DNA of 9,955 bases from ZC4RG30 sp031424095 (GTDB lineage Bacteria; Pseudomonadota; Gammaproteobacteria; Steroidobacterales; Steroidobacteraceae), in assembly GCA_031424095.1 (NCBI GenBank), contig JANPGU010000169.1, forward strand, positions 1 through 9,955. Direction: 5' to 3'. Shown here piece after piece: positions 6,131-9,955 of the stretch. Made by a program: the position numbers and the translations under genes. The notes beneath the pieces are model-generated. The model saw only the letters and a list, made by a program, of their open reading frames with translations. It was not told the origin of the DNA and did not search any database. The stretch's first letter is position 1. Every line of letters begins with the position of its first letter.

Positions 6131-7162
6131 CTATTCGAACAGACGCCACTCCGGACGGTGGCTCAGGCCCAGCTGCACGATCCGGTTCAGCAGTTGCTCG
6201 TAACTCAGGCCGGCAATATGCGCCGACTCGGCGAAGTCCTCGCCATAGGTGAGGTTCGGGTTGGCATTGGCTTCCAGCACGAATACGCTGCCATCCGGCC
6301 GCATGCGCAGATCCATGCGTGCGTAGCCGCTCATGTGCAGTGCGCGATACACGCGCTTGGCCACTACCGAGATCTTTGCTGCGACACCGGCAGGCAGGTC
6401 ATTGGCAGGCCCGGTGCTGATGCCGTGCCGGCGTTGATAGGCGCGATCCCATTTGACCTTGCGCGTGGCAATGCCTGCCTGAACACCAGGCAGATTGCCG
6501 AAGTCGAGCTCCCAGACGGGGAACGTCGTCAGCCTCTCGTTGCCCATCACGCCGACATAGAGCTCCCGGCCTTCGATGTACTGTTCGACCAGTGCATCGC
6601 TCTGCGTCTGTTCGTGGATGAACCCGACGCGCTCGCGCAACCGCTCGGAATCATGGACGATGGACGCCTGCGAGATGCCGAGCGAGGCATCCTCGGTGGC
6701 AGACTTCACGAACAGCGGATATTGCAGCCCGCGTGGCTCGCGATAGGTCTTGCCCCAGGGAAACAGATGAAAGCGCGGCGTAGGAATGCGGTGGTACGCC
6801 AGGATCTGCTTGGTCAGCACCTTGTCGCGGCTCAGCATCATGCCACGCGGATTGCAGCCGGTGTACGGCTGGCGCATCAGTTCGAGAAACGCCACGACGT
6901 AGTGGTCGTAGGTGACGATCCCGGAAAACTCTTCCAGCAAATTGAAGGTGATTTCCGGCCGCCAGTCCCGCACCACGCGCCGCAGCTCACCGATCTTGTC
7001 GCCGATGCCGAGCACCCGCACTTCATGCCCTTCATTCGACAGGCTCGACAGCACGTTGTATTCGGTGCGGCAAGCCTCGATCTGGTCTTCGTTCAGGCCG
7101 CGCAGGTCATCCGGCGGAATCAGCGCCTCGTTGACCAGCAGCAATATCCTTCGTTTCTTCAC
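6131..7162 (-). CDS. ATP-grasp ligase, D-Ala-D-Ala ligase-like
   Basis: A 343-residue ATP-grasp enzyme, expected to join a carboxylate to an amine through an acyl phosphate. Signatures: PYTGCNPRGMMLSRDKVLTKQIL (about 99-121), YPLFVKSATEDASLGIS (148-164) with ATP-binding Lys153, ALVEQYIEGRELYVGVMG (190-207), and YARMDLRMRPDGSVFVLEANANPN (280-303) with metal ligands Asp284, Glu297 and Asn299. The N terminus (KRRILLLVNEALIPPDD) differs from true Ddl enzymes, and I see no peptidoglycan genes nearby. A different substrate, perhaps another amino acid, peptide or protein end, is therefore likely. The start is GTG 7162, overlapping the peptidase stop as GTGA, with a GGGAGAG ribosome site (complement of 7172-7178) 9 nt ahead. 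The tight coupling implies that ligase and peptidase work in one pathway. Confidence 0.9.
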   Translation of the reverse strand: MKKRRILLLVNEALIPPDDLRGLNEDQIEACRTEYNVLSSLSNEGHEVRVLGIGDKIGELRRVVRDWRPEITFNLLEEFSGIVTYDHYVVAFLELMRQPYTGCNPRGMMLSRDKVLTKQILAYHRIPTPRFHLFPWGKTYREPRGLQYPLFVKSATEDASLGISQASIVHDSERLRERVGFIHEQTQSDALVEQYIEGRELYVGVMGNERLTTFPVWELDFGNLPGVQAGIATRKVKWDRAYQRRHGISTGPANDLPAGVAAKISVVAKRVYRALHMSGYARMDLRMRPDGSVFVLEANANPNLTYGEDFAESAHIAGLSYEQLLNRIVQLGLSHRPEWRLFE

Positions 7163-8142
7163 AACGCGTAACTCTCCCGATTCCTTTTCAGCATGCCCAG
7201 CGCCACGCGCCGCACCAGCGCGACAAATTCACGCTGGGCGCTGCGGCGGTCATGGCGCAGCTGCATGTGCATGTTGCTGCAGCGATGGATCAGCAGTTCC
7301 ATCGAGTGCTCGACGATGTAGGGGTGCAGTCCGGCGCGCACCAGAGTGCGTTCGAGCTGCGGTCCGATGGAGCGCAGCCAGGTTGCCGCCGATGTGTGGC
7401 GTCCGTCATCAACCGGGGTAAACAACCGGCGCAGCGCGCGATCATAGCGCGCATCCTCGATGAGATAACGGCTGGCCTTGCGCCGGTAGTGTTCACGCAG
7501 GGTACGCGGTGAACTGCCCACAGGATCGATCTCCTGGTGTGAACGCAGCAGGGGCTTGCGTGCCGCGATCTCCGCCATCAGCTCATCCACATATTCCAGC
7601 TTGCGCAATGCAGGCCAGCCAGCGTAATCGCGCCGCCACTGCGAGCGCGGCTGCAGCCAGACGGCAAACGTTTCCGCGAAGTCCTCGGTGGGATGGCTCT
7701 GCGCATACCAGTAGCGCAGATGCAGCACATGGCGCCGGCTCGCCGGCCGTGGCGCATAGTCGCTGGGATACCGTTCCGACCCGCTGCCAAACACGCGCCG
7801 CCAATCGGCGCGATCGCGCAGTTTGTATGCCGTGTCCAGCGCATGACCGGCCTCGTGCCGCAGAATGCGCTTCAGCCACAGGCTGCTGCCGCCTTCCACC
7901 TGGTGCATGAAGCGGCGTTCCAGGCGCATCAGTCGCGGCTGTGCGAGATAGAACGGCAGCGCGATGCCCGGCACGCCATCGGGCGAGAACCACTCTTCCG
8001 CGAACCAGTAATGTGGCCGGAATGAAATGCCGCGCCCGCGCAGGTCCCGATACAGCTGCTGCATGTGCGTCGCCACCATGCCCGAAGTGCGCGGCAGCGA
8101 CAGGTCGCAGAAGCGCAAGCCGAGCAGGGATTCGTCATCCAT
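7159..8142 (-). CDS. Putative zinc-binding metallopeptidase (HExxH)
   Basis: About 327 residues from ATG 8142, with no signal peptide, so probably cytoplasmic. The zinc site is LRHEAGHALD with His96, Glu97 and His100 (codons 7843-7857). It is followed about 50 residues later by SHPTEDFAETFAVWL, whose Glu153 or Glu157 is the likely third ligand in gluzincin style. Upstream conserved-looking blocks are RPHYWFAEEWFSPDGVPGIA (42-61) and PFYLAQPRLMRLE; the C-terminal part is basic and helical. I recognise it as the putative zinc-binding metallopeptidase type common in Proteobacteria; no substrate is known to me. An in-frame GTG at 8193 would add 17 residues but has no ribosome site; the ATG has a weak AGAAG. 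Its stop overlaps the ATP-grasp GTG start. It may process a peptide made or modified by the ligase, or supply its substrate. Confidence 0.82.
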   Translation of the reverse strand: MDDESLLGLRFCDLSLPRTSGMVATHMQQLYRDLRGRGISFRPHYWFAEEWFSPDGVPGIALPFYLAQPRLMRLERRFMHQVEGGSSLWLKRILRHEAGHALDTAYKLRDRADWRRVFGSGSERYPSDYAPRPASRRHVLHLRYWYAQSHPTEDFAETFAVWLQPRSQWRRDYAGWPALRKLEYVDELMAEIAARKPLLRSHQEIDPVGSSPRTLREHYRRKASRYLIEDARYDRALRRLFTPVDDGRHTSAATWLRSIGPQLERTLVRAGLHPYIVEHSMELLIHRCSNMHMQLRHDRRSAQREFVALVRRVALGMLKRNRESYAL

Positions 8143-8216
8143 GCGCGCCAGCTTCTGCGAACGGTATCTTGGGCCAGGCTGCACTGGCGCCACTATAAAC
8201 CGAAAGCAGTGCCGGC

Positions 8217-8915
8217 TTAGTTGCCGATCGCGCCGAATACCTTGCGCAGCAGTGAGCTCGCCTGTCCGAGCGGATTGCTGCGGATTGCGGCTTCATCCTT
8301 CGCCATGGTCAGGAACAGGCCATCGAGTGCCTTGCGGGTTACGTAAGCATCCAGATTGGCATCGCGCTCATCGACCAGTCCCAATGCACTCGCCTTGCCC
8401 GCCACATCGTTGTAACGCTGCGCCAGCTGCACCTGGGCGGTGGCCTTGCTCACCACTGGCAGGAATTTCTCGGTGAGCTTGCCGGTCATGGAATCCCGGA
8501 AGTAGCGCGTGGCCGAATCTTCCGGGCCTTTCAGGATGTTCACGGCATCAGTCACGCTCATCTGCCTGATTGAATCGATGAACAACTTGCGTGCCTCGGG
8601 GACTGCCGCCTCGGCTGCCCGGTTCATCGCCAGTGTCAGCGCATCGGTCTGCTTGCCAAGGCCGATCCTCTTGAGCGTTTTCGTCGCCTTCTGCAGCTTG
8701 CCCGGCAACGGAATGCGGACCTCTGGATTGGCCATGAAGCCATCCGTCTTGCCGAGGCTGGCTATCGCGACACTGGCTGCCTGATTCAGCGCGGTCTTCA
8801 GGCCGTCTGAACTTTCGGCCGAGGTCAGCGCAGCAAGGCCGCTGGCAGCGGCAGCAAGTGTTGCAGCAAGCAGGCACAGCGTCGCGAACGCTGTCTTTAC
8901 GCAGATGCGGTTCAT
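8217..8915 (-). CDS. Exported DUF4197 family protein
   Basis: A 232-residue protein of the DUF4197 family, function unknown. The N terminus is a signal peptide (ICVKTAFATLCLLAATLAAAA, cut around residue 24), so the mature protein should be periplasmic. The mature part is largely alpha-helical with family blocks DGLKTALNQAASVAIASLG (37-55), NPEVRIPLPGKLQK (63-76), FIDSIRQMSVTDAVNILKGPEDSATRYFR (111-139) and a DAYVTRKALDGLF stretch near the end. The ATG at 8915 overlaps the stop of the preceding isomerase gene as ATGA. AAGGAG (complement of 8923-8928) sits 7 nt upstream, so start and coupling are clear. A 74-nt gap separates it from the peptidase gene. Confidence 0.92.
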   Translation of the reverse strand: MNRICVKTAFATLCLLAATLAAAASGLAALTSAESSDGLKTALNQAASVAIASLGKTDGFMANPEVRIPLPGKLQKATKTLKRIGLGKQTDALTLAMNRAAEAAVPEARKLFIDSIRQMSVTDAVNILKGPEDSATRYFRDSMTGKLTEKFLPVVSKATAQVQLAQRYNDVAGKASALGLVDERDANLDAYVTRKALDGLFLTMAKDEAAIRSNPLGQASSLLRKVFGAIGN

Positions 8916-9703
8916 GCGCTCTCTCCTTCAAGATAGGGCCGGGCCCAGTGCAGTCCATCGAGGGTGTGGGCTGCGGGCAAGTACTCGCAACCAATGTAGC
9001 CGTCGTATCCCAGCGCGTCGATATGCGGCAGCAGCCGCTCGAAGGCGATTTCACCGGTGCCGGGCTCGTGCCGACCCGGATTGTCGGCAATCTGGATATG
9101 GCCGATCCACGGCAGCAGCCGCTCGATCGAGCGCATCAGGTCGCCTTCCATGATCTGCATATGGTAGACGTCGTATTGCAGCCGGATGTTCGGACGTGCG
9201 GCGCGCGCAATGCACTCCAGCGCCAGCCGTGTTCCGTCCAGCAGATAACCGGGAACATCACGCGTGTTGATGGGCTCGATCATCACCGTCGCGTCCATTG
9301 TTGCCAGCCGGTCTGCGGCACGCGAGATGCTGGCCACGAATTGCTCGAGATGCCGCGCGCGATCGGCGCCGGCAGGCAGCAGCCCTGCCATGACATGCAC
9401 GCGCTTGCAGCCGCCTGCCGCGATGTATTGCAGGGTGCGCTCCACGCCCGCATCGAATTCAAGGTCCCGACCGGGAAGCGATGCGATGCCACGTTCACCT
9501 GCTTCGGCGCGTCCAGGCGGCCCATTGAACAACACCCATTGCAGGCCTGCCGCAGTCAGTGTGGCGGCGAATGCCGCGGGCTCCAGGATATATGGAAACT
9601 GGCATTCCACCGCCGCAAAGCCGGCCTGCGCGGCTGCCTGGCAACGCTCGGCAAAGGGCAGTTCGGTAAACATGGTCGAGATGTTCGCAGCGAGGCGGAT
9701 CAT
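8912..9703 (-). CDS. hyi: Hydroxypyruvate isomerase-family TIM barrel protein
   Basis: A 263-residue sugar-phosphate isomerase/AP endonuclease-fold protein closest to hydroxypyruvate isomerase (Hyi, interconverting hydroxypyruvate and tartronate semialdehyde) and its relative OtnI. Visible landmarks are RLAANISTMFTELPF at the N terminus, GFAAVECQFPY (28-38), VMIEPINTRDVPGYLL (140-155), QYDVYHMQIMEGD (176-188), GHIQIADNPGRHEPGTGEI (201-219) and GYIGCEYLP (236-243). Glu143 and Glu240 match the two catalytic glutamates of Hyi; Asp178, His181 and Gln204 fit the metal site. The start is ATG 9703, where the conserved N terminus begins; the frame stays open further upstream but those residues are unlike the family. 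Glyoxylate carboligase and tartronate semialdehyde reductase genes, frequent partners, are not in the window, so the true substrate may differ. It heads the minus-strand run and is coupled to DUF4197. Confidence 0.87.
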   Translation of the reverse strand: MIRLAANISTMFTELPFAERCQAAAQAGFAAVECQFPYILEPAAFAATLTAAGLQWVLFNGPPGRAEAGERGIASLPGRDLEFDAGVERTLQYIAAGGCKRVHVMAGLLPAGADRARHLEQFVASISRAADRLATMDATVMIEPINTRDVPGYLLDGTRLALECIARAARPNIRLQYDVYHMQIMEGDLMRSIERLLPWIGHIQIADNPGRHEPGTGEIAFERLLPHIDALGYDGYIGCEYLPAAHTLDGLHWARPYLEGESA

Positions 9704-9790
9704 GCCGCTAACATACCCCGTACGGCGCGGCGGTGATACGCTCCGCCACCTTCCAGCACGACGCTTCGATTCCGAAGGACAACAGCAAAA
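9704..9790. promoter_or_regulatory. Divergent intergenic region, likely promoters of both flanking genes
   Basis: This 87-nt gap separates the hyi-like ATG (9703, minus) from the SDR-like ATG (9791, plus), so both promoters should be here or just inside the genes. On the minus strand TATGTT lies 6 nt ahead of the hyi-like ATG and resembles a -10, but no fitting -35 is seen. On the plus strand GAAGGA (9774-9779) is a ribosome site for the SDR gene. A GGCGG/CCGCC pair (9729-9733, 9743-9747) could be a weak operator. No named regulator motif is recognised. Confidence 0.35.
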
Positions 9791-9955
9791 ATGACGATCA
9801 TCGTGACCGGCGCCACCGGCGCATTCGGCCGAGCCGCAGCCCAGCAACTGCTGCAGAAGGTGGGCCCTGGACAACTGATTCTCACCACCCGCAAACCCGA
9901 GCAGCTGGCTGATTTCGCCGCACAGGGCGTCAGTGTACGCAAGGCGGATTTCGAT
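9791..9955 (+). CDS. NAD(P)-binding SDR/NmrA-like oxidoreductase (3' end missing)
   Basis: The first 55 codons of a gene that runs off the right edge. The start, TIIVTGATGAFGRAAAQ, is a classic Rossmann dinucleotide-binding TGATGxxG motif. It is followed by ILTTRKPEQLADF and a VSVRKADFD segment, the layout of NmrA-like atypical SDRs such as the quinone oxidoreductase QorB. The Arg34 in TTRKP at the end of the second strand suggests NADP(H) preference. Probable role: soluble NADPH-dependent reduction of quinones or similar compounds, or a redox-sensing relative. The ATG has an AAGGA ribosome site 11 nt upstream. It is divergent from the hyi-like gene. Confidence 0.82.
   Translation, partial: MTIIVTGATGAFGRAAAQQLLQKVGPGQLILTTRKPEQLADFAAQGVSVRKADFD

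Noticed and set aside
6158..7171. 337-codon open frame on the + strand opposite the ATP-grasp gene
   Set aside because: Antisense shadow of a well-supported enzyme; the translation shows no recognisable domain.
8181..8212. Inverted repeat GCACTG/CAGTGC with TATAGT inside, between the DUF4197 and peptidase genes
   Set aside because: Only 6-bp arms with a 20-nt loop, no T-run for a terminator, and no matching -35 for the -10-like TATAGT on the minus strand. It could be an internal promoter but support is too weak.
8858..9736. 292-codon + strand frame opposite the Hyi-like gene
   Set aside because: Overlaps a gene with conserved catalytic residues and the divergent intergenic region; no domain seen.
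8912..9874. Longer start for the Hyi-like protein at 9874
   Set aside because: It would run through the divergent promoter region and into the SDR-like gene; the added residues are unlike the family, which begins at Met 9703.
1..9955. tRNA/rRNA genes, CRISPR arrays, insertion sequences, integration sites
   Set aside because: The window is almost fully occupied by protein genes with short gaps; I saw no repeated spacers, transposase motifs, cloverleaf-like sequences or terminal repeats.

Overview
The window is about 10 kb of dense, high-GC bacterial chromosome with no mobile elements, RNA genes or CRISPR arrays that I can see. Several families here (PA0069-type radical SAM, DUF1415, DUF4126, DUF4197) are typical of Gammaproteobacteria. 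One operator has the classic CTGT-N8-ACAG LexA form used by E. coli and Pseudomonas, whereas Xanthomonadaceae use a different LexA motif. I infer a GC-rich, probably environmental gammaproteobacterium outside the Xanthomonadaceae. The periplasmic quinohemoprotein dehydrogenase, the molybdenum hydroxylase and the SnoaL-like protein suggest oxidative use of diverse organic substrates.

Layout. A molybdenum hydroxylase large subunit (nicotinate dehydrogenase B-like) enters from the left edge on the + strand and ends at 1390. It converges on a long run of minus-strand genes that begins near 9703 and ends at 1417. In transcription order these are: hydroxypyruvate isomerase-like TIM barrel (8912-9703), exported DUF4197 protein (8217-8915), HExxH zinc metallopeptidase-like protein (7159-8142), ATP-grasp ligase (6131-7162), PQQ/heme c dehydrogenase (4268-6094), exported SnoaL-like protein (3738-4271), DUF4126 membrane protein (3160-3729), PA0069-type radical SAM protein (2065-3144) and DUF1415 protein (1417-1989). 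At the right edge a divergent + strand NAD(P)-binding SDR/NmrA-like gene starts at 9791.

The minus-strand run splits into pairs joined by 4-nt start/stop overlaps: hyi-like/DUF4197, peptidase/ATP-grasp, and PQQ dehydrogenase/SnoaL. Each pair is probably translationally coupled. The PQQ dehydrogenase and SnoaL protein both carry signal peptides and probably act together in the periplasm. The peptidase and ATP-grasp ligase form a cytoplasmic cassette of unknown product.

The clearest regulatory signal is a near-perfect SOS box (3149-3170). It lies four bases ahead of the radical SAM start and runs across the stop codon of the DUF4126 gene. It probably makes the radical SAM gene, and perhaps DUF1415 behind it, a separately DNA-damage-induced unit inside the longer run.

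The best candidates for undescribed biology are the peptidase/ATP-grasp cassette, the SOS control of the radical SAM/DUF1415 unit, and a lanthanide-type Asp signature in the quinohemoprotein.
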